From CBDAUN01 sp965214875 (lineage in GTDB: Bacteria; Pseudomonadota; Gammaproteobacteria; Arenicellales; JAJDZL01): a stretch of 64,000 nucleotides of DNA. The notes below the pieces were generated by a model. It did no database searches and had not been told where the DNA came from. It saw only the letters and a list, made by a program, of their open reading frames with translations. The position numbers were made by a program, and so were the translations under genes. This document shows positions 27,247-36,017 of this stretch, piece after piece; position 1 is the first letter of the stretch; each line of letters starts with the position of its first letter. The DNA lies in NCBI GenBank assembly GCA_965214875.1, contig OZ243980.1:2480001-2544000 (forward strand). The letters run 5' to 3'.

Positions 27247-27968
27247 GAGTTTGATTTTACTTCAAAAGGGTTCTGCATCCCTGCAAAGGCGACACTTGCA
27301 ATGTGCATTTCTCCAATTGATCCCATGGCGTTGCAATTGAGATTTCCATGGCGATTCGACCGGGTCGAAATCTTTAAACATCCGATCTCAGCTGGCGCTG
27401 ATTCAAACCTAGTATTCGCTGTCGCGGGCAATCTTTATGCGGCTATCAGGTGATTGTCAGTCTAATCACCGCAATCGCCCCCGAAAAGCGGCTCAAGAAT
27501 CAGAGCCGCTGCATTCGGGGGCGGAGTGCATCCGCTGGAAATCAAGGTCTCGAGCGGGCAGAGAAAGATCTGCGCATCTGTATAGGCTCGTTTTACGACG
27601 AGCAGAACTACACGCTGAAGCCCAAGCGTTGAATGGCTCTGTCATCATCGCGAATAATCCGTGCTCACCCATCCTTTTCCACTTCCAGCGAGTCATGCTG
27701 CCAATGTTCCAAACCGCAGCACTTATGATACCTAAATTCGTCGCAGGAACTTTCCTATAGAATGGGGAATAACGTGCAATAGCGGCGACGGCAGCCCCAG
27801 CGGTGCTTGCTAACCTAAGGGTAGGGCCGGCTACTTTTTTCGGCCGAACTGGATTTTCACCGGTTGCAGGACCGCGGCGGCGAGGTTATTCATCTGATCC
27901 TCGACGGTATCGCCTGGAACATCAACCTTGATTGTCTCTTACAACTCTGATTTTTTCGGCAGGCAGCT
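27247..27968. other. Gene-poor stretch
   Basis: Only overlapping low-quality frames are present (27437-27760). On minus, 27848-27950 reads VDVPGDTVEDQMNNLAAAVL and ends IQFGRKK, with a stop just upstream; it may be the 3' scrap of a lost gene. No IS ends recognised. Confidence 0.35.
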
Positions 27969-28365
27969 TCAGTCGGGAAGATTTATGGCTTTTTTGGAGT
28001 TCATGCCATTTTGCAGAGTTTCTCGAATTTGGCTAATCCGATTTTTGGCGGAACTTGCTACAAATCCAACCAATCTATTGATGATTTGAACGGATTCTTC
28101 AAGGCCGAGCCTTTTTGCAACAACTGACAATACGATCAGCTGCAGAAGACCGATAATAACAGGGCCTAAAATGGATTCCATCGAAGTAAAGAATGTAATG
28201 TTTAGCAGGATGACTGAAATAATGACCCAAAGAAGTTATTTCTTCTTTTCGACGATCTTTTTCCGCTTCAAGCTCATTATTCAATTTGTCTATTTGCTTA
28301 TCAGAATAATCCGAATTTTCCGAGAATAAATTTGCTTCGTGATTTTCATTCTTATTCAAATTCAC
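27969..28365 (-). pseudogene. Small membrane protein, frameshifted; candidate toxin partner of the adjacent Panacea protein
   Basis: A GTG at 28365 overlaps the stop of the preceding antitoxin-like gene (GTGA), an operon-type overlap. The N-terminus is polar and coiled-coil (MNLNKNENHEANLFSENSDY, IDKLNNELEAEKDRRKEE). After EITSL a one-base shift near 28225 enters the second frame, giving VIISVILLNITFFTS and ILGPVIIGLLQLIVLSVVAK, two hydrophobic segments, and then a basic tail ending NLPD at 27969. Without the shift the product ends in nonsense. Panacea antitoxins are known to neutralise unrelated toxins including membrane-acting ones, so a toxin role is plausible but inferred. Confidence 0.6.
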
Positions 28366-28826
28366 GGCCCCGTCTTTTCTTGTGCTCGTTTTACTCTCTC
28401 AAGATATTCGTTGAAAATGTCTTCGTCCGGGATAGCAACAAAAAGATTGCCACGCTTGTAATTTTGCGCCCATGCACCGTAGTGAACGTGTGTAATTGCT
28501 ATTAGGCGAGCGCTTTCAAAATTTCCAACCTGTTCATAAGCTCTATCTAGAGTTTCTTTTTCAGCAGAACCATTTTCTAATGACGGTTCATTGGTGAATA
28601 TATTCTGTACTGGGCCGGCACCAAAAACCTTTGCATGGCGATATAGTTCAGGGTGTACAGGTCCATAGTGTCATGCCTCAAAATGCCCTACAATCAAGGG
28701 CAATTCATGTTTACCCAAGTGCAACATGTGGCCGATATAAATAATTTTTTGAAGCTCGAGATTGGTTTTCGACCAATCCGGCAATTTGCCAATATGCTTG
28801 GCGGCAGAAAGGACGGAGATAGGCAT
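28362..28826 (-). pseudogene. Panacea/SocA-like (DUF4065) antitoxin with one in-frame stop
   Basis: Reading minus from the ATG at 28826 gives MPISVLSAAKHIGKLPDWSK, LELQKIIYIGHMLHLGKHEL, then EA-stop-HYGPVHPELYRHAK, and ends RLIAITHVHYGAWAQNY and IPDEDIFNEYLERVKRAQEK. The shape L.L.K..Y..H, EAW.YGPV.PELY and a late THxxxGAW is the DUF4065 (Panacea, SocA/GepA) domain. The only break in 155 codons is TGA at 28671-28673, where the family has Trp in EAWxYGPV; a single G-to-A change explains it. The frame elsewhere is intact, so inactivation is recent, or the stop is a sequencing error. The downstream membrane gene overlaps its stop. Confidence 0.75.
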
Positions 28827-28976
28827 TTTCACCACCCTTTATCTTTGCTCAAAACCGCCGAACTTCCTAAGCGGTTTCTCCATAATGGCTTTTACCGATT
28901 CGTCCAGCGTGATTTCGGCTATCGAAGTGGGTTGCAGGCGTTTCTTGTTGCGCCTAGATTTCATTATCTCTCAGCA

Positions 28977-29465
28977 TCATAAACCTGTCTTCTCAGAACC
29001 GGAAGCTGCTAATTTTTCCCAGTCAATCAAACCTCCGCTCTCGCAAAATTCTTCGGTAAATTCTTGACTGAAGCGATTTACTACTGCTCCATATTGAATG
29101 GCAAACTCTTGATTTTTGACCTTGGCCTTGTGTCCGATAGATTCGATAATTCTTTTGTATAGTTGCGCATCACCTGATACGAGTTCCCAGAATTCTTGTC
29201 CGCAATATTTGGAGTAGTCTCCTTTGTCCGGATTGTTATCTCGACCATGGCAACAGCCGTTTACAGCAACAACATTGACCATTTTGTCTTATTAGACGGG
29301 CTGCATTTTTAAGCCATCCTTCATTTTGTTGATTTAAGGGCTATTGCTCCAATTTGGGTCAGATTTGACCGACACGACACATCTTTTGCTCTGAGCAGTA
29401 AATTCCAAATCAATTCCAGTTGCTACAGATTTATCACCTCCACGCGCGGCTTTTGCTATGAACAT
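28977..29465 (-). pseudogene. PmeII-family type II restriction endonuclease relic
   Basis: The minus strand from 29465 reads MFIAKAARGGDKSVATGIDL, EFTAQSKRCVVSVKSDPNWS, stops, and after in-frame stops near 29339 and 29295 resumes at 29282 with VAVNGCCHGRDNNPDKGDY, SKYCGQEFWELVSGDAQLY and EFCESGGLIDWEKL. These are characteristic of PmeII-like restriction enzymes: GIDLEF with VSVKS is the nuclease core and GCCxGRDNxPDKGDYxKYCGQ the conserved late motif. The 5' part is missing, and a short segment between is read in another frame (LKNAARLIRQNGQ). A methyltransferase partner is not adjacent. Dead gene. Confidence 0.75.
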
Positions 29466-29479
29466 GTCACTCTAAACAG

Positions 29480-29710
29480 TCACCGAGCAATGCTTCTTCT
29501 TGCGAACTTAAACGTGAATACTAATAGACCAAGAACCAAATAAGCAGATACTGTTATGCTCCTGCTTTTGAAAAGATAAAGATTTTTTCGGCATAGCAAA
29601 TCCTTTTTCAGTTCGAGTTTCCGCAAAGATTCAATTCTTCGCCGCCGTCCGCTCGCCATCACATTATTGTTTTCATTGGAAAATGATGCCGCATTTCGGT
29701 TTTCTGGCAA
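29480..29710 (-). CDS. Possible small basic membrane protein, 76 residues
   Basis: The frame starts inside the MITE-like end (MPENRNAASFSNENNNVM) or at MASGRRRRIESLRKLELKKD, and has one hydrophobic segment (ITVSAYLVLGLLVFTFKF). It may be a gene using a start provided by the repeat, or chance. I recognise no family. Confidence 0.25.
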   Translation of the reverse strand: MPENRNAASFSNENNNVMASGRRRRIESLRKLELKKDLLCRKNLYLFKSRSITVSAYLVLGLLVFTFKFARRSIAR

Positions 29711-29714
29711 ACAC
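29640..29714. repeat. Half MITE: right end only
   Basis: Ends GGCAAACAC at 29714 and matches the right 65-75 bases of the relic at 13743-13898 (shared TTGTTTTCATTG and GGTTTTCTGGCAAACACT). I could not find a left partner end nearby. It lies upstream of lipA. Confidence 0.5.
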
Positions 29715-29868
29715 TATTGCATGCAATCCCATATAATGGGCAAAATCTTGCAATCGCAAAGCCGGGAACAACACACCAATGGACAGCTGCGCGACACGGC
29801 GACTGCGACTGTTCAAACGTAAGAAGTTTGAAGTCGGGCAACCGGCTAAATTCATCACCAGCCAAATC

Positions 29869-30858
29869 ATGCCCCAAAACCCGTCAACAGAGCACATCGA
29901 GCGCAAAGCTGCACCAGTTGCAGGCGTCAAACTCCGCGGTGCGGAGAAACTCGACCGCATCCCGATCAAGATTCAGCCCCAGGCGCGCGAAGATCTGTTG
30001 CGAAAGCCTGAATGGATCCGGGTCAAGTTTCCTGGAACCGCGGAAGTGAAACGGCTGAAGCAGACTTTGCGAGCGAACAAGCTGCACACCGTGTGTGAAG
30101 AAGCGTCCTGCCCAAACCTCGGCGAATGCTTCTCGCGCGGCACCGCCACATTCATGATTCTAGGTGATATCTGCACACGACGATGCCCCTTCTGCGATGT
30201 CGCGCACGGAAGACCGAAACCGCCGGATGCCGATGAACCGAAACATCTAGCGCAAACAGTAGGGCAAATGCAACTCCGGTATGTGGTCATCACCTCGGTT
30301 GATCGGGATGATCTGAGAGATGGCGGTGCCGGCCACTTTGTGGAATGCATCGAGTTGCTGCGCGAAGCCACGCCAAAAACCGCAATCGAAATACTGACTC
30401 CTGATTTTCGCGCCCGCCTGGACCGCGCTTTAGTGGAATTCGCCAAGGCTGCGCCAGACGTATTCAGCCACAATATTGAAACTGTGCCAAGGCTTTATCG
30501 CAAAGTGCGGCCAGGATCCGACTACGCTCACTCGTTGCGGCTCCTGCAATTGTTTGGCGAGCAACATGCCAACGTGCCAACCAAATGCGGAATCATGCTT
30601 GGAATTGGCGAAACGAAAGATGAAGTGATTGAAGTGATGCGCAACATGCGCGACCACGGCGTATCGATCGTCACGATAGGTCAATATCTGCAACCGAGTC
30701 GATTTCACCTGCCGGTTGAGCGATACGTGCATCCTGACGAATTTGAGGAATTGAAGGAAATCGGTGAAAGACTCGGCTTTTCGCATGTCGCTTCTGGTCC
30801 GCTGGTCCGTTCCTCCTATCGCGCTGATGAGCACGCACCCGGTGCGCTTATGGCATAG
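29869..30858 (+). CDS. lipA: Lipoyl synthase
   Basis: LipA is a radical SAM enzyme that inserts two sulfurs into protein-bound octanoyl groups. The auxiliary cluster motif CEEASCPNLGECF and the radical SAM motif CTRRCPFCDVAHG are both present, followed by TSVDRDDLRDGGAGHF and IEILTPDFR, and the family C-terminus HVASGPLVRSSYRADE. The frame is open from 29779, but MPQNPSTEHIERKAAP at 29869 gives a 329-residue protein close to family length; the first 30 residues (MDSCATRRLRLFKRKKF) are not conserved. No lipB adjacent. Sulfur oxidizers with sHdr often have special lipoate enzymes; this is the ordinary LipA. Confidence 0.95.
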   Translation: MPQNPSTEHIERKAAPVAGVKLRGAEKLDRIPIKIQPQAREDLLRKPEWIRVKFPGTAEVKRLKQTLRANKLHTVCEEASCPNLGECFSRGTATFMILGDICTRRCPFCDVAHGRPKPPDADEPKHLAQTVGQMQLRYVVITSVDRDDLRDGGAGHFVECIELLREATPKTAIEILTPDFRARLDRALVEFAKAAPDVFSHNIETVPRLYRKVRPGSDYAHSLRLLQLFGEQHANVPTKCGIMLGIGETKDEVIEVMRNMRDHGVSIVTIGQYLQPSRFHLPVERYVHPDEFEELKEIGERLGFSHVASGPLVRSSYRADEHAPGALMA

Positions 30859-31297
30859 GTTGCGATCCGAACGATAGCCTACTAAATCCCTCATCTCAAA
30901 CTACGCGGCGCAACTGCCAAGCAGAGGCATGGCGCTTGAAGCCGCTGGTCAGCGATTAATGCCCGCAGATTGTCATAAATCATCTTGCAGTCGCAATTAT
31001 CCACGGATAATAATGTGCTCTTGCATCATTCATCTTTCGGAGCTGACCGTTCGCGGCCTACTCCCGGATCTGGCCTGCAGCGAGCGATTGATAGGGCAAA
31101 ATAATTCTCGTAATTATCGCCGAAGACGCTGAAAACCGTTAGCCGAACCGTAGTCTACTCCGGTTCGGCGATTGCCGTCTGGATGGAGGAAGACGGTTTT
31201 CCGGTCACTTTGGCCACTCAAAAACGGGCACTGTCACGCGGTCAACGGCATTCACTTTAGGACAGGGACGCATTAACTTTAGGATCGATACCGGTCT
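30859..31297. other. Intergenic with a perfect hairpin, no gene
   Basis: The only structure seen is an inverted repeat, CCGAACCG at 31143-31150 and CGGTTCGG at 31161-31168 with a 10-base loop; no T-run follows, so it is not a clear terminator. No convincing frame. Confidence 0.4.
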
Positions 31298-31681
31298 GCC
31301 GCCGAGCTCGAGCGGGTGCGCCAGGTGCCGTTCGAAATCGAGTCGGTGCAGGTTGACGGCGGCAGCGAGTCCGTGGTCGAGTTCGAGACCGCCTGCCAGC
31401 GCCGCGGCATCGCCCTGTTCGTGCTGCCGCCCAAAAGCCCCAAGCATAGCGGCTGCGTCGAGCGCGCCAACGCCGCCGGCCGATACGAGTTCCACCAGTT
31501 ATACGACGGCGAGCTCAGCGTCGGCGCCCTGAACGTCGAGCTGGCTAAATTCGAGCGCTTCTACAACGCCTACCGGCCGCACCAGGGCTCGGACAAACGG
31601 CGCCCATGCAGGCGTATAATCAGAACTTCAACCAAAGCGCACTTGCCGCCTGAAAAGTCTCATATGTATTGAACCTGTACA
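31298..31681 (+). mobile_element. IS481-family relic with internal deletion
   Basis: The sequence starts with codons for AAELERVRQ, equivalent to about residue 113 of the intact transposase, and jumps directly to VPFEIESVQVDGGSES (about residue 230). It continues to RFYNAYRPHQ, then shifts frame. It ends in the IS terminus (AAAAGTCTCATATGTATTGA ... CCTGTACA) at 31681. Oriented plus. Confidence 0.8.
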
Positions 31682-31811
31682 TCCAGTCGAAATTAGAATT
31701 ATCGTTGTCAAATTATGCAGAATTGTCCGTTTGGTTTTTGTGCGTTGGATGGCATTACCAATAAGCAGAAAAGAAGTTACAAATAGTCAGCTAGCGTGAT
31801 ACATTAGAATT

Positions 31812-32260
31812 TTGCGATTTGGGAATCCTGTTCTTTTTGCAGTCCCGAATTTGCCCTTGGATGTTTTGAAAGTGCGATTAGAGCAAGTCAGCAGCATTGT
31901 TTTTGTGGGACAGTTCCCGTCTGTTTTTCTTGATGAAAGAGAATTGTTTGGCGGGAGTGTAGACAAGGAGAGCATATTTCGAGCAGGTCCCGTTCTAAGA
32001 TGCTCGTTTGATTCTGGCAACTACCAGTTGATTCTCACTCCAGATCGATTAGACTTGAAATCACTAGTAGGTTCCGAAATTCCTCCCAGTGCTATTGTGA
32101 ACGAGACACAGGAAATTGCAAAGAAAATATACGGTTTAAGATCTATGATTAAGGTCAAGGGCATCGGTTTTAATCATGACGGAGCAATTTCGGAAAGTGT
32201 CATTGGCATGAACGGGATGCAATACTGCAATCGCCTGATTTCACAAGAGCCGCATCGCAT
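31812..32260 (+). pseudogene. Unknown gene A of a three-gene module, 5' part (split by IS1380-family element)
   Basis: The frame begins at a TTG (31812) with RFGNPVLFAVPNLPLDVLKV and continues through FVGQFPSVFLDERELFGG and LTPDRLDLKS to ISQEPHRI, where the element is inserted. The CGCAT duplication is at 32256-32260. Removing the element and one duplicate joins the frame exactly to the piece at 33936 (HRI-ADKPQIISKCSFEFDE). The start region is weak and no Shine-Dalgarno is clear. The overall plan (beta-rich, late RLEP motif) is reminiscent of TIGR04255-type proteins, but that is tentative. Confidence 0.6.
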
Positions 32261-33930
32261 CCTTAAAATCGCGTTAGGGTGGCTGCAAAAGGGGATAAAG
32301 CCTTGTACAATGGGGGTTTTAGATCAAACAAAATTTCACCCGTTGGGTGAACCCGATCGGAGCAAGGCTTTATGGACATCCAATCATACAAGATTTCGAC
32401 CACGAAAGACAAATTGACTTCGCGAAGCGGCCTGGCGGCGCTCGCCGAGCTGATGCGCAAGCTGGGGCTCGACACCCATTTCGAGCGGCTGATGCCGGAG
32501 CCGGGCAGCAACCGCGGCTTGCGCCCGGGGGCGTATTTGACGACGTTCATGCTGATGATGCACGAGGGCTCGCGGCATCTGAGCGGAGTGGCGCAGCTGC
32601 GCGAGGAGCGGCCGCTGCTGGAGCTGCTCGGCATCCGCCGGCTGCCGGGCGACGATGCCTTGGGCCGGTGGCTGCGGCGCTGCGGAGCGCAGCGCCGCAC
32701 GCTGCATGCCCTGCAGCTGGTGAACCGCCGGCTGCTGGCGGTCGCGCTGCACCATCGGAAAAGGGTGACCCTGGACATCGACGCGACCGCGGTGCACTGC
32801 GAGAAGTCTTCGGCGGAGTTCACGTACAAGAAGGAGCGGGGCTACATGCCGATCGTCGGCCATATCGCCGAGACCGGCATGGCGGTGGCGGCGGAGTTCA
32901 GGGGCGGCTCGGTCTCGCCGAACGCGCGCAACTTCGAGTTCGTCCGCCAGTGCGAGCGCGCCCTGCCCAAGGGCGTCAAGGTGCATCGCGCCCGCATCGA
33001 CGCGGCCGGCTACCAGGCGAGGATCATCAACCACTTCACGAGCCGGGGAATCGGCTACGCGATCCGCGCCAGGCTCGACGCGAGCGTGGTCGAGCAGATC
33101 AGGGCGCTGGACGAGTCGCGGTGGCAGCCCTTCATCGAGCGCGACGGGACGGCGAGCGAGACGCAGCAGACGGCGCGGTTCCTGCACTCGATGAACGACA
33201 CGCCCGAAGCGTTCGCGGTGGTGGTGCAGCGGCTTAGAAAATCCGGCCAGCAGGAGCTCGAGCTCGATTGCCCGCAGGCCGGCGACACCCTGTCGCAGGG
33301 CGGCTACATCTACCGGGCGCTGGCGACCAGCTTCTGCCGGTGGAGCGACTCGCGGGTGATCCACTGGTACAACCGCAGGGGCGACGACTCCGAAAATCGC
33401 ATCCGCGAGCTTCGCAGCGGCTTCGGCGCGGCGCATCCCCCGTGCAGCGACTTCGCTGCCAATGCGCTGCATTCCGCGCTGCGCATGCTCGCGTTCAACC
33501 TGTTCGCGCCGATGCGCCACGTGCTGGACGCGAGCTGCGAGTCGATGCGCATCGAGACCTTTCGCCGGCGGCCCTGCTGCAGGGCGGGCAAGATCGCGCG
33601 CCATGCCCGAGGCCGGGCCTTGAAGCTGTGCGACGCGCGCGCGGCGCGGCGGCTTAGCGACGCCATCGGCATGATCCGGGCGATGGCCCTGGCGCCGTAG
33701 CCGCCGGAAACGCAAAAAAAAAGCATCGCGCGCACGACAAAAAAATCGGTTGCGTCCCGGCGCGTTTAGGATTATCATTGATCTTTCGCCCCGGTTCCGC
33801 TCCTCCGCCCTTTCCGGCCGCGTCCAGCCCGCAAACCCGCCCGGCATCGCCGCGGCGAACGCCAAAATCTCTCCGCGCCCCGGATTTCGGCAAAATCCGC
33901 CCCAAAAAAATCTCTAACGCGGATTTTGGG
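32261..33930. mobile_element. IS1380-family element, copy 2, intact
   Basis: 1670 bp. Left end CCTTAAAATCGCGTTAGGG; right end read inward CCCAAAATCCGCGTTAGAG. CGCAT flanks it at 32256-32260 and 33931-33935, an exact 5-bp duplication. It contains one intact transposase gene. A subterminal hairpin (CGGATTTCGGCAAAATCCG) lies near the right end. It is the probable mobiliser of copy 1 and source of the relics at 11128, 57850 and 61925. Confidence 0.93.
32372..33700 (+). CDS. IS1380-family transposase
   Basis: The 442-residue DDE transposase begins MDIQSYKISTTKDKLTSRSG. Recognisable stretches are LTTFMLMMHEGSRHLSGVAQ, VTLDIDATAVHCEKSS with the first catalytic Asp, GYMPIVGHIAETGM, ARIDAAGYQARIINHF with the second, and YNRRGDDSENRIRELRSGF with the Glu. 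Continuous from start to stop and therefore possibly active. It lies inside matched ends with a target duplication. The 5' untranslated part contains two short repeats (ATTTCACCCGTTGGGTGAAC). Strongly GC-rich. Confidence 0.93.
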   Translation: MDIQSYKISTTKDKLTSRSGLAALAELMRKLGLDTHFERLMPEPGSNRGLRPGAYLTTFMLMMHEGSRHLSGVAQLREERPLLELLGIRRLPGDDALGRWLRRCGAQRRTLHALQLVNRRLLAVALHHRKRVTLDIDATAVHCEKSSAEFTYKKERGYMPIVGHIAETGMAVAAEFRGGSVSPNARNFEFVRQCERALPKGVKVHRARIDAAGYQARIINHFTSRGIGYAIRARLDASVVEQIRALDESRWQPFIERDGTASETQQTARFLHSMNDTPEAFAVVVQRLRKSGQQELELDCPQAGDTLSQGGYIYRALATSFCRWSDSRVIHWYNRRGDDSENRIRELRSGFGAAHPPCSDFAANALHSALRMLAFNLFAPMRHVLDASCESMRIETFRRRPCCRAGKIARHARGRALKLCDARAARRLSDAIGMIRAMALAP

Positions 33931-34174
33931 CGCATTGCTGATAAGCCACAAATTATTTCCAAATGTAGCTTCGAGTTTGACGAAGGCCCGCTTCATTATC
34001 TTGTACGCCTTGAGCCGTATGCAAAATCACAGGGACAAGATGCTTTTCTTTGCTATTAATGGTCACCAGAACGTAGATTCTGATGATTCGCTTATAGATA
34101 AACTGTCACACTTTGGTGTTTTTTTCGCGCAGACGGAGAAACTCCTGCAACGAATAGAACATAACACCCATTAA
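33931..34174 (+). pseudogene. Unknown gene A, 3' part
   Basis: This is the continuation of the 31812 gene after the element. It reads ADKPQIISKCSFEFDEGPLH and YLVRLEPYAKSQGQD, then needs a one-base shift near 34045 to read FAINGHQNVDSDDSLID and FAQTEKLLQRIEHNTH to the stop at 34174. So this gene has two lesions, the insertion and a frameshift. The stop is 5 bases before the start of gene B. Confidence 0.6.
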
Positions 34175-34179
34175 CGAAT

Positions 34180-34833
34180 ATGAAAACGCAAATAGAGTGC
34201 TACCATGGGGAGGATAGGGAGGACGAAATACGATCAAGCGTTTCGACCGATAACAACCCATCAGCCACAAAATATTGGTACCAAAGCAATCCCTCAATTT
34301 TTGAGTTTGATGGCGCTACACGGCCAACGTTGCGAGAGCAGGACCGGCATAGATTCATCGTTATCGCCAACCCACCGTTTTCGCCGCCATTGCTACAAAA
34401 TGCTGTGTTAGGGACGATCGGGGAATTCGATGTAATTGCATCCGATGTTGCGCCGTCTCATGTTACCGTCAACCGTGAAAACAACTTAAATCTGAAAAAA
34501 CAGATTCGTGACTTGTCCCAATTAACAGTAACAAATAATTGGGACGGGGATGATGCTGTAGCAGTATCCCAGTCGACGATCGAAAACGCTTTGACATTGG
34601 TAGATCTTTTGCCTATCGGCGTTGACGAACCGGAAATCGCACCTACGCCGCATGGCGAGATAGATTTCGACTGGATGGATGAGACTCGGACAATGCTTAC
34701 AATTAGCGTCTGTCCTGACGGTGGCTTAGCGTGGGCGGCGCGGTGCGAAGACTTCAATTGCCGCGGTAAAACTCCATGCGTGGATAATCTACCACCCCCG
34801 TTGCTTTGCTGCCTGCAAAGATTTAGCCCATAA
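34180..34833 (+). CDS. Unknown gene B of the three-gene module
   Basis: 217 residues. The conserved-looking core is the C-terminal two thirds: WDGDDAVAVSQSTIENALTL, PEIAPTPHGEIDFDWMDETR and LTISVCPDGGLAWAARCED. I recall unnamed proteins with a WDGxGAxP...A..LI..LP...PEIAPxPDGxIxFDW pattern encoded next to gene C-like proteins in many proteobacteria; I know no function. Starts 5 bp after gene A ends and is followed 13 bp later by gene C. The N-terminal 60 residues are polar and may not all be native. Confidence 0.6.
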   Translation: MKTQIECYHGEDREDEIRSSVSTDNNPSATKYWYQSNPSIFEFDGATRPTLREQDRHRFIVIANPPFSPPLLQNAVLGTIGEFDVIASDVAPSHVTVNRENNLNLKKQIRDLSQLTVTNNWDGDDAVAVSQSTIENALTLVDLLPIGVDEPEIAPTPHGEIDFDWMDETRTMLTISVCPDGGLAWAARCEDFNCRGKTPCVDNLPPPLLCCLQRFSP

Positions 34834-34846
34834 CGAACAGCGGAAG

Positions 34847-35255
34847 GTGATTTGGCTAGTGATTTTGTACGCCAGGTTTGCCGACGAAAGCGGCAAAGTA
34901 ACATCCCGCTGGGCCAAGCCTAAACTCTTCGAACCTAACAGAGCCGGAAAACTTTCGATTTTCGATATCACCAATCGTTCTGAACGTGAGACTTGCGAAC
35001 TGGGAGTGGAATACGTCTCGAGGCCAAAGAACAGACGGTTGTATGGATGGGGCAAGTTTGGATAGCGAGCAATTTTCGAAGGCAGGGCTTCAGATTCATC
35101 GGGATGATAATCCGCCAGGCCATGCGAATGTTTTTGGTTGGCCAGAGGCCGTTGAAGATCGAAAAGACAAGATGCAAGAGTTGGCTAGTATCGCTAGAGC
35201 CTATAAACTAAGCAATCCTGCCGAAAACTGCTCGGACTGCTCTCAGTGTGATTGA
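34847..35255 (+). pseudogene. Unknown gene C of the three-gene module, frameshifted
   Basis: A GTG at 34847 starts MIWLVILYARFADESGKVTS, then KPKLFEPNRAGKLSIFDITN, VEYVSRPKNRRLYGWG, stopping at 35065. Shifting one base at the GGGG run near 35048 restores ASLDSEQFSKAGLQIHRDDN, PPGHANVFGWPEAVEDRKDK, MQELASIARAYKL, which is clearly the expected tail (family pattern AGLQ...D.PPxHxNxxGWP...). The gene is therefore about 135 residues with a one-base indel at a homopolymer, a mutation or a sequencing error. Confidence 0.65.
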
Positions 35256-35539
35256 ATCGGTCTGAACACAACCCGAAAAACAACGACTTTTCTTGTCCAC
35301 AATCGAATTTGGGTTAAAAGCAGCAACTAGCCGTAACCGCCAGAATCAACCACAACTAGTTCGAATCGAGGATGCGCTAACAGTACTGGACACTAATCGG
35401 AACTTCATACAGCAATTTGTTTTTCCTGCACGCGCAGATCGTTGCTGTCAAAAGAATTACCACCTGCTTTCATGCTGGTCAGCCTGTTCTTGCACTGGAT
35501 ACGTACTGCCCGGGGTCCACGCCGAGCAGATCCAGCGCC
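35256..35539. other. No gene seen
   Basis: 284 bases of low coding quality between gene C and the IS481 relic; nothing recognised. Confidence 0.35.
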
Positions 35540-35941
35540 TTGGTAAGCGCCGGCGCCACCTGCGCCACAAGATTCCTTGACCACCTGATCCGCCAAGCAC
35601 CGTTCGACATCGGGCCGGTTCATGCCGGCGGCGGCAGCGAGTCCGCGGCCGGGTTCGAGACCGCCTGCCAGCAGCGCGGCATCGAACTGTTCGTGCTGCC
35701 GCCCAAAAGCCCCGAGCATAACGGCTGCGTGGAGCGCGCCAACGCGGTCAACCGCTACGAGCTCCACCAGTTCTACGACGGCACCCTGAACGTCGAGCTG
35801 GCCGAATTCGAGCGCTTCTACAACGCCTATCGGCCACATCAGGCGCTCGGACAACGCACCCCCATGCAGGCGTATAATGAAAACTTCGACCAAAGCGCGC
35901 TCGCCGCCTGAAAAGTCTCACATGTAGTGAACCAGTACAAG
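35540..35941 (+). mobile_element. IS481-family relic, 3' end
   Basis: Encodes RFLDHLIRQAPFDIGPVHAG, GGSESAAGFETACQQRGIE, HNGCVERANAVNRYE and RPHQALGQRTPMQAYN, the C-terminal third of the transposase with a 3-codon loss after FYDG. It ends with the terminal repeat (AAAAGTCTCACATGTAGTGA ... CAGTACA) at 35941. The 5' boundary is not sharp. Confidence 0.8.
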
Positions 35942-35966
35942 ACCACCGCACACCCGGGAGAAACGA

Positions 35967-35972
35967 TATAAT
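35967..35972 (+). promoter_or_regulatory. Probable -10 box of the secreted-protein gene at 36018
   Basis: TATAAT lies 45 bases before the ATG and 26 bases after the IS481 relic end. No good -35 box is seen 17 bases upstream; one may be supplied by the IS end. Confidence 0.4.
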
Positions 35973-36017
35973 CTCAGCGAGTATAGCAACCCATTGTTAA
36001 ACGATCTGGAGAAAGCT

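Noticed and set aside
31143..31168. Perfect inverted repeat, possible terminator
   Set aside because: No T-run follows on either strand; 10-base loop is long; function uncertain.
32384..33865. 493-codon minus-strand frame
   Set aside because: Antisense of the IS1380-family transposase.
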